From: Nipponacmea schrenckii
Lineage: Eukaryota; Mollusca; Gastropoda; Lottiidae
Direction of reading: 5' to 3'
Assembly (NCBI GenBank): GCA_030562195.1
Contig: JAUJPP010000003.1
Span: 33,548,602-33,612,601 of the forward strand
DNA: 64,000 bases
Shown here: positions 1-13,056 of the stretch, piece after piece
How the letters are laid out: each line of letters opens with the position of its first letter
Numbering within the stretch: position 1 is the stretch's first letter
Notes under the pieces: generated by a model
Seen by the model: the letters and a program-made list of their open reading frames with translations, nothing else
Databases searched by the model: none
Told to the model about the DNA's origin: nothing
Position numbers and translations under genes: made by a program

Positions 1-3000
1 TCAAGAACGTGAAAATCAATCAGTTTTGATTACGTAAGTATATCATTGATAACTGATAACAAATATTCCAAATGCAAATAAGGGTCAAATCTCTACTGCC
101 ATCAAGCATCATTTGCCACTAGTTAAACAACACAGATCACACAATTTTCTCGAAGCCCATGAAACTGATTATCGATTTCAACTACTGGAACAGTTATAGA
201 TTTTACAATAATATGAAACTGTAATATAATTTCAGTGGTGAATCTGGTGCTGGTAAAACTGAAAACACCAAGAAAGTCATTATGTACTTTGCTCAAGTTG
301 CTGCTATGGGACAAAAAGGTGACGAAGAAGAAGAAAAAGACGAGAAAAAGGTAAGAAAAGATTGGTCATGTTGCTTTGCTTAGATTTGTAGATTTAGCAA
401 AATTAAAAACGTAATGTAATTTTGTCAAATGGTTTTTATCTTGATATCACAATATTAGTTTGAATTCTTATATCTTTCTACAGGGTACACTAGAAGATCA
501 GATTGTACAATGTAATCCAGTACTTGAAGCTTACGGTAACGCCAAGACAACCCGTAATAATAACTCTTCTAGATTTGTAAGTACAACATAACACTTAATC
601 CAAATTTCCATTAAAATGCAAAGAATACTTTATTCAGTGCGCCAAATAGAAAAATTGTCTAAAAGAAGAACGTAAAAATTCATGAAAGTGTCACACCTAT
701 CCTATATCTATATTTTAATATGTCATATTATATTTTAGGGTAAATTTATCCGTATCCATTTTGGTACCCAAGGTAAAATCTCTGGAGCTGATATTGAACA
801 ATGTAAGTAAAGTTTCTTAATACTATTTGTTTTTAAAAGAGCAACCCCAAAGCCGACTAATACAGGCAAACGTCCCATGGTTATGAAATGCTTACTTTTA
901 ACATTCTTCATACACGATTAAAAAATCTAAGATTTGATTTAAGCATTCATAGTCATCACACCATAAATGTACATGAAATGACCTCGACAAATCTCTCATT
1001 ACAGATTTATTGGAGAAATCTCGAGTAACATATTGTCAACCAGCTGAAAGAAATTACCACATTTTCTATCAACTACTATCTAACGCTATTCCTGCTTATC
1101 ATGGTAAGTTGTTTCATTGGTTTTAAAAACTAAACAGGGAGATAAACGAGAGGAAGAGAAGAAGACAAACATGTTTTGAGCGGTTTAAGCGGCGTTAAAT
1201 CACCGTTCAACTGGAAGAGGTACAACGAGACCAAATTCATAAATTCGTTTTACATTAAACTACATTCTTAACCAGATTCCAATAAAATCCCATTTGTTTA
1301 TTACAGAGAAATTATTGGTCAGCCCTGATCCAGCTTTATATTCATTTATCAACCAAGGTTGTTTAACTGTTGATAGTATTGATGATACACAGGAGATGAA
1401 AGATACCGACGTAAGTAATTTTCAATGCAGTACATACACATCCACAAATGCATAACACGCCAAAGCAAATGTCTGTCACCTAATTTATAATGATTAAGAA
1501 CTCTCCATAAATGAGTATGATCTATGCCTTTATAATACTCTTCCTGTCCTAAACAGAAAGCTTTCGATGTCCTTGGATTCAGTGAAGATGAAAAGTTGAG
1601 TTATTTAAAATGTACTGGTGCCATCGTCCATTTCGGTGAAATGAAATTTAAACAGAGAGGTGAACAAGCTGAATCTGATGGAAATGCTGGTAAGTAATAA
1701 ATTTCTGTTATATTAACAGACTTTTAAATATACGTACATATTTACAGAAAGATCTTATATATCAAGAAAAACAAACAGTTATTTGTCGGAATGTAACTGT
1801 AAACCGGTCACGTCGAATTACCACTTTGTCTAATTATGTTCTCCGATGGCATCTTAATAATCTTATCTTACTTTAAATCATTGATTTGTAGAAGCTGAAA
1901 AGTAGATGATATATTCCTTTATAAATAGCAATTATTAACTTTATTCCCCTTTCACCTTGTAGAGGCTGAGAAGGTCGCTTTCCTTTTGGGTATTAACCCT
2001 GAAGATTTATTGAAAGGATTTTTGAAACCAAAGATCAAGGTCGGAACAGAATTCGTAACACAAGGTCGTACCAAGGATCAAGTTGTTTATTCAGTATCTG
2101 CTTTAGCTAAATCTCTGTATGATCGTATGTTCAAGAGCATGGTTGTTCGTGTGAACAAAACTTTAGATACCAAGGCCAAGCGACAATTCTTCATTGGTGT
2201 ACTGGATATTGCTGGTTTTGAAATCTTTGATGTAAGTATATGATCTAGTATTATAACGTTTCGTTTCAACTAGTTGATATCTACACCTTTCTATACATAT
2301 TGAATAACTACGATCAAACTTTGACATTATAAAATGAATGCTTTCAAGATATCCGAATCTTTCTATTACAGTTCAACAGTTTTGAACAGTTATGTATCAA
2401 CTACACCAACGAACGTCTTCAACAATTCTTCAATCATCACATGTTTGTGTTGGAACAAGAAGAATATAAGAAAGAAGGAATTGAATGGGAATTTATTGAT
2501 TTCGGTATGGATTTACAGGCCTGTGTTGATTTGATTGAAAAACCATTAGGTATCTTATCCATCCTTGAAGAAGAATGTATGTTCCCTAAAGCCAGTGATA
2601 AATCATTCATGGACAAACTCTATCAAAATCATCTTGGTAAATCACCCAACTTTGGTAAACCAGTCGGCAAGAAAGTTAAGGGTGAAGCTCATTTTGAACT
2701 TCATCATTATGCTGGTACTGTACCATACAGTATTACTGCTTGGTTAGAAAAGAACAAGGATCCATTGAATGAAACCATTGTTGAATTGCTGATGCACTCT
2801 AAAGAAGCTTTGGTCCAGACTCTGTTTGCACCTGCTGAACCTGCTGCTGCCGGTGGACCTGCTAAGAAGAAGAAGAGTTCTGCTTTCCAGACTATCTCTG
2901 CTACCCATAGAGTAAGTTTTATATATTAATTCACCAAATAATCCTTTTAATTCAGCATAAATGCTTGTATCATGATATTACCAATCAACACGCACTTATT

Positions 3001-6000
3001 TCACGTCGATTGTTTCTTTTCCAGGAATCTTTAAACAAATTGATGAAGAACTTGTACAGTACTCATCCTCATTTTGTTCGTTGTATTATTCCTAATGAAT
3101 TTAAACAACCTGGTGAGGTCGATGCTCATTTGGTTCTTCATCAGCTTCAATGTAATGGTGTATTGGAAGGTATCCGTATTTGCCGAAAAGGTTTTCCTAA
3201 TAGATTAGTTCACTCCGAATTCAAGCAAAGGTTAGTATCTTTGTCAATTTGTATAGGTTTGGTCAAAAATTGTTTGTTTATGAAGTAACAACTTTTCGGA
3301 TACGATCAAACCGATGTTCACACATAAATTATATTAATAATCTGGTCTAATTGTACTAGGCTCTTGAATTAACTTTTTTCTATCACTTATTGATCCATGC
3401 ATTCCATTATGAATTTCATTATGTATGTCTTTTGCTTATTTCAGATACTCTATACTAGCTCCCAATGCTATACCTGATGGTTTTGTTGATGGCAAGACTG
3501 TTGCCGATAAAATTCTTGTTGCTTTAGAGATGGATCCCAATGAATACAAATTAGGTTCTACTAAAGTCTTCTTCAAAGCTGGTGTTTTAGGTTACCTTGA
3601 AGATCTTCGTGACGAAAGATTAAGCTCCATCATCTCCATGTTCCAAGCTCACATCAGAGGTTACTTGGTACGAAGAAATTACAAGAAATTATGTGACCGA
3701 AGGTACCAGTAAAAACTTTGAATTAAGACTAGAAATCAACTGATTGAATGCCAAAACGAAATATATGAAAGTACTTAAAACTACTAAATCTATATCTTTT
3801 AGATCAACTAAGTTCTTTTTTTTTATTTTGTAGAATTGGTTTATCTGTAATCCAAAAGAACATTCGTAAATGGTTGTCTATGAGAAATTGGCTCTGGTGG
3901 AAGATGTACGTCAAAGTAAAACCACTCTTGAACGTTGCTCGTGCTGAAGACGAGATGAAACAGAAAGAAGAACAATTTGAAAAGACCAAGGTTGAACTAG
4001 AGAAATGTGAAAAGATGAAGAAGGAACTTGAAGAACAGAATACAGTTTTACTTCAACAGAAGAATGACATGTTCTTAGAACTACAAACTGAGCAAGATAA
4101 AGTGGTTGAATTCGAGGAGAAGGTTGAAAATCTTATCAAGCAGAAGATTGATTTTGAAGCTCAAATTAAAGAAATGGAAGAGCGTTGTTTGGATGAAGAA
4201 GATGCCGTCAATGAATTGAATGAAAAGAAGAAGCAGCTCGAAAAGGCTAACGATGACCTCAAGAAGGATCTTGAAGACATGGAAACCAACTTGGTTAAAT
4301 CGGAACAGGAGAAGACTGCCAAGGAACACCAAATCAAAACGTTGAATGATGAAATTACTCAACAAACTGAACAGATCGTCAAGTTGAACAAAGATAAGAA
4401 GAGTATGGATGAAGCCAACAAGAAATTATCTGACAGTCTTCAAGCTGAAGAAGACAAAGTGAATCATCTCAATAAGATCAAAACCAAATTGGAGCAGACT
4501 CTTGATGAGGTTGGTGTAACTTTTGCATTTGTTCTTTTCTTTTTACTTAAAGCCCCATGGATTCGTGAATTGTACAAAACACCTGACAAATGTGTCATTA
4601 GTTGGCATCTCTTATTTTAGTTTGAGAATAATTTGGAAAGAGAAAAGAAGATTAGAGGTGATGTTGAGAAAGTTAAGAGAAAGTTAGAACAAGATTTGAA
4701 GACGAGTCAAGAATCTGTTGAAGATTTGGAAAGAATCAGAAGAGAACTGGAAGAAACTATGAGAAAGAAGGATGCTGATATTAACTCTCTAAACTCTCGA
4801 GTTGAAGATGAACAAAGCATGGTTGCTGGACTCCAGAAGAAGATCAAGGAACTCCAAGTAAGTCAGAATAAGATAAACATTTTAATTTTCTGAAAGTACA
4901 ATTACAATATAGGCCTATACAAAGACCAGCTAGTAGAAAGGATCCTTGTCACGACAGACTTGAGAACCTAAGTTGTTATCCTTGTAAAATATAGTTGTTT
5001 CCAGTTAAGAAAACAGATTACTAGCAACTTATGTTTTATTACAGGCTACCATTGAAGAGCTTGAAGAAGAACTTGAACACGAGAAACAAGCAAGAGCAAA
5101 GGTGAGACGAAAACATGCATTATCAACTGAAGTGGCACCGCAGATTCAAGTTTATCGATGCATAAAAGCCATCCATGCTTTACAAGTGAAACATTGGCGC
5201 ACAGTATATATCAAATACTTTAATAATGATCGTATCATTCCTACCACCGTTTATAAATGCAAATCATCCTCTTATTAAAGTAATAATCAAATTTTATTAC
5301 CATAGGCCGAGAAACAACGTAATGAGTTGAATCTTGAAATAGAAGAAATCAGTGACAAACTAGAAGAAGCTGGTGGTGCAACTCACGCTCAGGTCGAAAT
5401 CAACAAGAAACGTGAACAAGAATTATTGAAGCTCCGACGGGAAATTGAACAAAATCAACTCCAACACGATGCCCAAATTGCCAGTATGAGAAAGAAGGCA
5501 CAAGAAGCTAACAATGAACTCACTGATCAGATTGACCAACTCACCAAAATCAAGAGCAAGTAAGTAAACTAATACATTTCTTTCGTATTCATAACACGAA
5601 ATTAAAAAATCGTAAAATGAGGATCAGAAATCAGGGTTTTGATTAATACATACAAATTCTATAATGTGTGAACAAATATGTGCATCGATGATCTATTATT
5701 AAAACGAACCGCTCACACCAAACGAGACCAATATAAAAATATATATAGCAAAATTCACTGATGCTTTAAGTGAATGCCTACAGTATTACAATACAGTTTC
5801 CTCTGTTCTAAAATATTTATTCACATCTCAGATTGGAAAAGGAAAGAAACCACGCCCGATCCGAGGTTGAGGACATTGCTGCCCAATTACAAAACGCCAG
5901 TAAGAACAAGGTAAGTATTTCAGTCTTGTAGATTAAATAAATATACCAAGTAATGACGATCCAAAGCGCTAAAAACGAAATCCAAAATCAAGAACAACAT

Positions 6001-9000
6001 ATTGGAAAAACATTTATAGCACATAATTAACTTTTCATATCAGGAAGTATATCAACCAGATGTAAGAAAGTATTTGAATGGAATGTGGTATCAGATGTCT
6101 CAAATATACTATCAGATTTCAATATCTTTGTATTTTGTATGTTCAGGGTATGTCCGAAAAGATGACCAAACAGGTTGAACACCAGATCTCAGAACTAAAC
6201 GCCAAGATTGAAGAAGGAGTCCGAACTATTAATGAAGTTCAAGCCAGCAAGAGCAAGCTCCAAACTGAAGTTGGCGAGCTTACCAGAATTCTGGAAGAAG
6301 CTGAGCACAAAGTCAGTGTTCTCACCAAGGAAAAGGCAACCTTCCAAACAAATTATGAAGAGACCAAAAGAAATCTTGAGGAAGAGACTCGTCTTCGACA
6401 GAAACTTCAAGGTGAAGTCCGAACTCTGATGTCAGATTGCGATTCACTTCGAGATCAGATTGAAGAAGAACAAGACAACAAGAGCAATCTTCAGAGACAG
6501 TTGTCCAAAGCTCATTCCGAAGCTCTCCAATGGAGATCCAAATATGAAAGTGAAGGCATTGCTAGATCTGAAGAGCTAGAAGAAGCGAGGTTAGTGTAAA
6601 AAATATCAAATATACAACAAAAAACAAAATACTTGATACATTTGAAATATGTTATTTAAAAGATTTGAATTTATTCTTCCATCGATGCTAAAAAAAGCAA
6701 TATTCTTTTATTTCAGACGAAAACTTCAAGCTAAACTTGCTGACGCTGAACAAAACTTGGAAGCTGCAAATATCAAGATCAATAATTTAGAGAAAGTTAA
6801 ATTTAGAATGCAGGCTGAAAATGAAGATCTTATGGTTGAAGTTGAGCGAGTAAGTCGTTCCCCTTTTTGTATCTCGAATTAATGGTCAGCCAGAATAATG
6901 GCCAATTCAATTTCTTAAGACAATTTCCGAATGGCAAGCTAAAATCCATGATATGTAGTATGAAATAGATAAGACCCTGAAGGAAACCCGAGTTTTATCT
7001 ACTACGCTCTTCAGAGCCAAGGCTAAGGAAATTGAAACTCTTGACCGTATGGACCTTTTCAATTCCATCCATAAGAGAATTGACAATCTTAAGATACTTG
7101 ATACTTTGAATAACAGTTTCTGCGTTTTCTCTTTCAGTCAAATACTGCAACTACCATATTGGAAAAGAAGCAGAGATCTTTCGATAAGACAGCTTCCGAA
7201 TGGCAAGCTAAAATCCATGATATGCAGTATGAAATAGATAACGCCCAGAAGGAATCACGAGCTTTATCTGCTGAGCTCTTCAGAATCAAGGCTAAGGAAA
7301 TTGAAACTCTTGACCGTATGGACAGTTTGAGACGCGAAAACAAGAACTTAGCTGGTAAGTCAAATTGTGGCTATGGTCCTACTTTGTATACGAAATACAT
7401 TTCGAAATATCTGACATAGTGCAACATCTGTAAATGCATAAAAACCATTTATAACATTTCTTGTTTATTTCAGACGAAATCAAGGAACTAACAGACCAGC
7501 TTAGTGAAGGAGGGCGCAGTGTCCATGATGTTGAGAAGGCTAGACTACGAGCCGAAATGGAAAAGGAAGAACTTCAATCTGCGTTAGAGGAAGCTGAGGC
7601 ATCTCTTGAACAAGAAGAAGCCAAGGTTGTTAGAGCTCAACTTGAAATGTCCCAAGTTCGACAAGAAATTGATAGAAGAGTCAATGAAAAGGAGGAGGAA
7701 TTTGAAATGACAAGGTAAGCTATCACAGTTTTTAAAAGCAGCAAATTTTGAGATAGTCTGAATTTAGCGCTTTGAAATAATTAATCAATTTAATAAATGT
7801 TCTATTAACATTATGATAATAACATAACAGGGTTAACAGGCTATATCCTAAACAATCAGCAAATGATTAGTTTCTATCGGCAAATACTCTATTAAGATAA
7901 AACTATTCTTTCCAGACGAAATCATCAACGAGCCATCGAATCCATGCAAGCTTCCCTTGAAGTTGAAATCAAGAACAAGACTGAAGCAATGAGAATTAGA
8001 AAGAAATTGGAACACGACATCAATGATTTGGAAATTGCTTTAGATGGTGCCAACAGAGGTCGAGCTGATGCTGAAAAAACCATCAAGAGATACCAACAAC
8101 AAATCACTGTAAGTTCATTTACATTTCAAGCGTGGAATTAAACAATATAACAATAAGAATTTGTTGACAAACACAAATAAAGAACAAATAATTCCCGGAA
8201 CCAAATAAAACAGAACATACTTGCAAACTTATCATTATACCTCATGCCATTCTTTCCATCAGGAACTTCAAACTACTATTGAGGAAGAGCAACGCCAAAG
8301 AGATGAGGCAAGAGAAGCCTACAACATGGCTGAACGAAGATGTGCTGTCGTTGCTGGTGAGGTTGAAGAACTCAGAACTTCTCTTGAGCAGGTATGTTTT
8401 AATTGATCAACTTCAATTTTTTTCTTTTCAAATATATACATGAAGTAGCTTGCTTTAGATTTTTGAAACACAAGGTAATCACTAAGAAGTTATTTCGTTA
8501 CGACAATTGTCAAATCATCATCAAATCATTGAAGGCTTCCATTTCATTTCTTACATCTTCTTCTATCTTTCTTTGAAGGCTGAACGAGCACGTAAGATCA
8601 GTGAAGCTGAAGTCATGGAAGCCAATATTCGAGTCACTGACATCACTACCCAGATGAATTCCATCAATTCCCAAAAGAGAAAGTTGGAATGTGATATCGC
8701 TGCTATGGGTTCAGATTTAGACGAGATGCACTCAGAAATCCGAAACGCCGAAGATCGATGCAAAAAGGCTGTTCTTGACGCTGCCAGACTTGCCGAAGAA
8801 TTGAAGAACGAACAAGAACATAACATGCAAATCGAAAAGATTCGAAAGAGCCTCGAAGCCACTACCAAAGATCTCCAAGTACGAATCGACGAAGCTGAAG
8901 CTCAAGGCCTTAAGGGTGGAAAGAAGGCTGTCCAAAAGCTCGAGACTAAGCTCAGAGAATTACAACAGAACTTGAAACCGAACAGATGCGTCATTCAGAA

Positions 9001-9602
9001 ACAGAGAAGAACATGAGGAAGATTGAAAGAAGACTCAAAGAAGTCCTCTTTCAGGCTGACGAAGACAAGAGAATCAAGGAAAGACTACAAGATTTGGTTG
9101 AGAAACTACAAGATAAGAACAAGACATACAAGAAACAGGTTGAAGAAGCTGTAAGTAATAAGCCTATACTTTATACAGAATTAAAGAATGAAACAATTTC
9201 GTTCTCGAAACCAAGTATTTAGTGTCTTCAAGTAACTTAAAATTCCTCTTCAGTGGACTAATAGGCAAGTCAGGATAGGATGATTTCGTGACAAAAGTAG
9301 CTATTGGTTAGTAAGAATCATCGAAAACGTAAATTGTTAATTGTGTCTATTCCTTTTTCTGTTTACATGTATTTTAATTATCAGAAATGATTATCATATA
9401 AATTTATGTTCTCTGTGTTTTACAGGAAGAAGTTGCTGCTCTCAACTTGGCTAAATTTAGAAAAGTCCAAAGTGAATTAGATGATGCTGAAGAGAGAGCT
9501 GAAGCAGCCGAAAGTGTAACCAATAAACTGAGAGCTAAAAACCGAAGCTCTGTTTCCCAAACTCGTGCAAGCTCTGTTACCAGAACTGTCCGATTCTCAT
9601 AA
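1..9602 (+). CDS. Mhc: Muscle myosin heavy chain Mhc-1 (5'-partial, rod frameshift)
   Basis: Conventional (class II) muscle myosin heavy chain, the ATP-driven motor and rod of the thick filament. The window opens inside the exon before the P-loop. Coding exons: 1-33, 236-350, 484-576, 739-802, 1005-1103, 1307-1410, 1557-1689, 1963-2231, 2372-2911, 3025-3230, 3445-3702, 3834-4509, 4621-4857, 5045-5101, 5306-5559, 5832-5910, 6147-6589, 6717-6849, 7138-7354, 7474-7714, 7916-8108, 8263-8391, 8579-9150, 9426-9602. All have GT/AG borders, and every length matches Mhc-2 except two. Exon 236-350 lacks one Lys codon in loop 1. Exon 8579-9150 is 572 nt instead of 573: a G is missing after 8964, which gives an early TGA at 9014-9016. 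Visible motifs are [24 protein letters not shown], the SH1/SH2 cysteines, a basic loop 2 (AKKKKSS), an IQ/lever segment and a long coiled-coil rod. As read, the last ~120 rod residues would be lost. This could be real decay or a sequence error. Confidence 0.93.
4921..4995. repeat. Dispersed ~75-bp repeat in an Mhc-1 intron
   Basis: This stretch closely matches 21222-21294 in a different, non-homologous intron of Mhc-2 (shared pieces include GATCC-TGTCACGAC and AGTTGTTATCCTTGTAAAAT). The host introns are otherwise unrelated, so a small mobile repeat is likely. The piece AGCTNGTAGAA resembles a tRNA A-box, so a SINE fragment is possible but unproven. Confidence 0.5.
6911..7054 (+). pseudogene. 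Dead duplicate of the Mhc-1 exon at 7138-7354
   Basis: This part of the intron between exons 6717-6849 and 7138-7354 is a degraded copy of the following exon. Long stretches are the same (CCGAATGGCAAGCTAAAATC, AAGGAAATTGAAACTCTTGA). In the exon's reading frame a CAG codon has become TAG at 6956-6958, and no 5' acceptor-like start of the copied exon remains. It resembles the Mhc-1 exon more than the Mhc-2 exon. It may be a failed tandem exon duplication, the usual route to mutually exclusive exons. Mhc-2 has no such copy. Confidence 0.8.
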
Positions 9603-10130
9603 GGTAACTATTATTTTTTGATTACTATGAAACAACTAATGACTGGAACGTATCTTGAACACAGTGAACACAATTAATGGTACTCTTTAATGCCCTGTAT
9701 GCATATACTATGCATAATACTTTATCAATATATATGAAATGAATATATTTAGTTTAATTTCAAGTTAATACATACACTGTATTATATAATATATTAACTT
9801 ATAAAATCTTATTGATGAAGTCGACGGTGTTCAAAACTGATCGTTGAAAACTGATAATTTACTAAGATTATATTTTGCAGAATTTCAACATATGAACCAT
9901 TGTACAATGGCACCAGATTCTAAAGCAGTTCAAAGAAGTATAAATACCAAGCAGATTTTAGACTAACTGAAACCATATTTAAACATAAATTATTAATTAA
10001 TTGTTTATCTTTATGTTATTTATTTTGACTTTATTTATCTAATTTATAATTAAAGATGTCCTGACTACGAATCTTTTTGTCTTTCAACCCGTTACATGCT
10101 TTCTAAAATAAAATGAAAAATCGATTCAGG
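9603..10130 (+). other. Mhc-1 3'UTR with intron and poly(A) signals
   Basis: The stop codon TAA (9600-9602) is followed by one G and a GT donor. The next acceptor is TTTTGCAG at 9873-9880, so the 3'UTR exon starts at 9881. Candidate poly(A) signals are ATTAAA at 10049-10054 and AATAAA at 10107-10112. The exact 3' end is not determined. Confidence 0.6.
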
Positions 10131-10592
10131 TTTCAGTCTAGTCCAATGGGCCACATGATCGTTCCCGTGGTCATTAGAGCAAGTATATCCAGGAATGTTT
10201 CCGGTGGAGCATCTCCACAATGGCAAGCTATCTTATGCCTTGACTGATAAAGTCACAAAAGTTTGTATGTGCAGGATTTGATAGGACACAGCGAATACAG
10301 CGAATAAGAGGAAAATTTGCTACTCGTCTGCATCTTAGACTGGCAGCGCCATGCAGTGTGCAATGACAGAAATTTTCCAACTCTCGAAGGATCTTTAACG
10401 TGTACAGCCTGACCCTCGGCTTATTGTCCCATGAGAACGAATGGGTTCTTTTCCATGTCATTCCCTCTGACCTGCATTACACTCCATAAATATAGCTTAC
10501 CAGGCAAGATAATATACCAACTGGCAGCTTTGAATTTAAATAGATAAAGATAAATATTTGGTTACGATCACCAGCAGTAGGAAATATTCAAC
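10131..10592. other. Intergenic, with a dispersed motif copy
   Basis: I see no supported gene. The 77-codon minus-strand ORF at 10228-10461 looks like nothing I recognise. At 10341-10380 is one of three copies of a ~38-bp motif (core CATTGCACACTGCATGGCG on the minus strand here); the others are at 31576-31620 and 32398-32440. The segment 10494-10520 (TAGCTTACCAGGCAAGATAA) recurs with small changes at 12670-12690. Confidence 0.45.
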
Positions 10593-12428
10593 TATGGAAG
10601 GGAATAGCTGCCATAATTAGATGCAATGAAGAAGTGTTTAATTCCATTGTAATACGTCAAATGACATGTGTGATAAAACAAGATACATTAATATAAAAAA
10701 AACATATGACAACTTTTGTTAAAGTAAACTGTTTTAAAACAAAAGTTTTATGTTTAACGGTAAGATCACTCTTGTTTTTGTAGAATATAATATTACTAAA
10801 TACATTTTACATTAGATCTATGTCACAAACCCCCCTCCATAACACATTGGTTATTTGTCGCGTGCAGTTTCTCTTTTTACATTTCACTTTTGTCATATCT
10901 CTTTTGTCGTATCTTTTACGTTCATGACATGACCATCACGTGACAAAAAAATAGAAATCATTTAAGAACTGCTCCCAGTGGAATTTATAGTCTTGTTCTT
11001 CATGACAGACGGTGAATGAATTTTCGACACCAATTGCCATGATAACAATAATGATTTTTTATTCTAGTCAACAATTTATTATGCATAACATTTTCGATTT
11101 CCCATTTAAGTTCGATTGTTGAAGCCTTTGCTTAAACTGCCTCGCTGCTAAAGCCCCTTTTTACAGAATATCTTTTGCTTTTCTTTATTTTTTTGGCATT
11201 TATCTATTTAGACACATCATTCGGAAATAAAATATAGTTCACCGCTTCAAGAGATAATCAAGACCCTTAATTTAGATACTTGTACTTAGCAGACAACATA
11301 AGCAAGGTTGTGGAGCTACTGAAACAAGTTGCATCCCACCTCACTTCAAATTCCGAGGTTTTGTCTGAGCCAGAAAACCAGTCACAAACCACCGATAAGG
11401 AGTCAACTAATAATACTAATAATACTATCCGTCAAGAAATGTGTCGCCTGTTTTCTCTTTATAAGGCTAGTACTAGTACCGAGGCCGAATAGTAGTAGTG
11501 GAATGGAGAGGAGCCGATTTTTTGGTGGCAGCAGTACCAGTAGTAGTAGCTTTTTGTGGGGGGGGGTGTTTTCTGGCACAGGCAAATCATCAGAATTTGA
11601 AGTGAGGTGGGATGCAGCTTGTCTTAGAAGCTCCGCTACCTAAAAATCAGATGTGTCTAAATAGATCAGTGGAATTCAACCTTTTCAAGCAATGTCCCCA
11701 TTTTTTGGTTAATGAAAAGTTCGCGTCTCCTATTTCATTTCAAATATTGACTTTAAAGGCCTTGCATTAAATCTCAAACCATAACATGTTCACAGACACA
11801 ACAGTTTTTTTTTTTTTTGCGATTATATGTTGTTCGCGTGACCTAAAAGTTTTCCGACATCCCCAAGGTTGAAAACCACTGAAATAGATAAATGCCAAAA
11901 AATAAAGAAAAGAAAAACAATTCTTAACCTGGAAAGGGGCTTTAGCAAAGAGAAAGTTTAAGCAAAGGCTTAAATAAGCGAACTTACATTGGTGGCGAAA
12001 ATTCATTTACCGTCTGTCATGAAGAACAAGACTATAAATTCCACTGGGAGCAGTTCTTAAATGATTTCTATTTTTTGGTCACGTGATGGTCATGTGATGA
12101 ACGTAAAAGATACGACAAAATAGATATGACAAAAGTGAAATGTTAAAAGAGAAACTGCACGCGACATATAACCAGTGTGTTATGAAGGGGGGTTTGTGAC
12201 ATACATCTAATGTAAAAAGTTTTTAGTAATATTATATTCTACAAAAACAAGACTGATCTTGCCATTAAACATACAACTTTTGTTTTAAAACAGTTTACTT
12301 TAACAAAAGCAGTCATATGTCTTTTGATATTAAGGTATTTTGTTTTATTACACATGTCATTTGACTAATTACAATGGAATTAGACACTTCTTCATTGCAT
12401 CTAATTATGGCAGCTATTCCCTTCCATA
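10593..12428. mobile_element. Foldback DNA element with ~0.8-kb inverted arms
   Basis: The left arm begins TATGGAAGGGAATAGCTGCC, and the right end is its reverse complement. The arms stay complementary over long stretches: the poly-block near 10980-11030 matches 12005-12060, and GCATCCCACCTCACTTCAAA at 11330 is inverted near 11600-11618. The centre is around 11450. The direct repeat TTCAAC flanks it at 10587-10592 and 12429-12434, a likely target duplication of 6-7 bp. No transposase is visible. The 70-codon ORF at 11280-11492 lies in the left arm and its inverted homologue is in the right arm, so I do not call it a gene. Superfamily undetermined. Confidence 0.8.
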
Positions 12429-13056
12429 TTCAACCTTCAGTCATACATGTCTTTGGAACACTTTAAAAAATAATACAGTGAAATTATGAAAATCAAACAC
12501 GTTTCTATAAAACGTCAACGTAATATGCCCACATTTGTATTTGAAGCCAATTCGTCGGGGAGGTAAATGATTTGGGGTTCAAACCATATTTCCGTGAGCA
12601 ATGGCACACACAAAGGTGAATATATTGAATTACTAAGGAAAATATAATTAACTACATATGCGTAAAGATAGCTTACCAGACAAGGTAATATATATATGGA
12701 AGACAATCCCTGCCGAAATTAATCATTCTTAATGAATAATTCGGTGTCAAAGATAAGTACAGTAAAATCAACATTTGTACGCTTAATTTGACACTGGTTT
12801 GCTAAATTCATAATTTGTTGTTAAAAATTTATCATTCGAATAAAGAATATTAAACCTTCTTGGTTGACTTTCAAATTTAAACTGCTCTTAATGGAGGGTA
12901 AAGGATATCTTACTATTAAAAAAGAGTTCAGTATGGCAAAATCAACTCACTACAGGTCATGGTTAATCAACTAGATTATAACTTAAAGCTATCATGTACT
13001 ATCTAGAACACAAACCAAACCTTTACTCTTGTCCTGTTAGTAAGTCATTTTATAGA

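Noticed and set aside
4081..4365. 94-codon minus-strand ORFs opposite the myosin rod (also 24200-24512)
   Set aside because: Shadow frames of the coiled-coil exon.
10228..10461. 77-codon minus-strand ORF
   Set aside because: No recognisable domain, overlaps a dispersed repeat motif, no splice or promoter support.
11280..11643. ORFs in the centre of the first foldback element
   Set aside because: The two arms code for related peptides only because they are inverted copies; no transposase motif.
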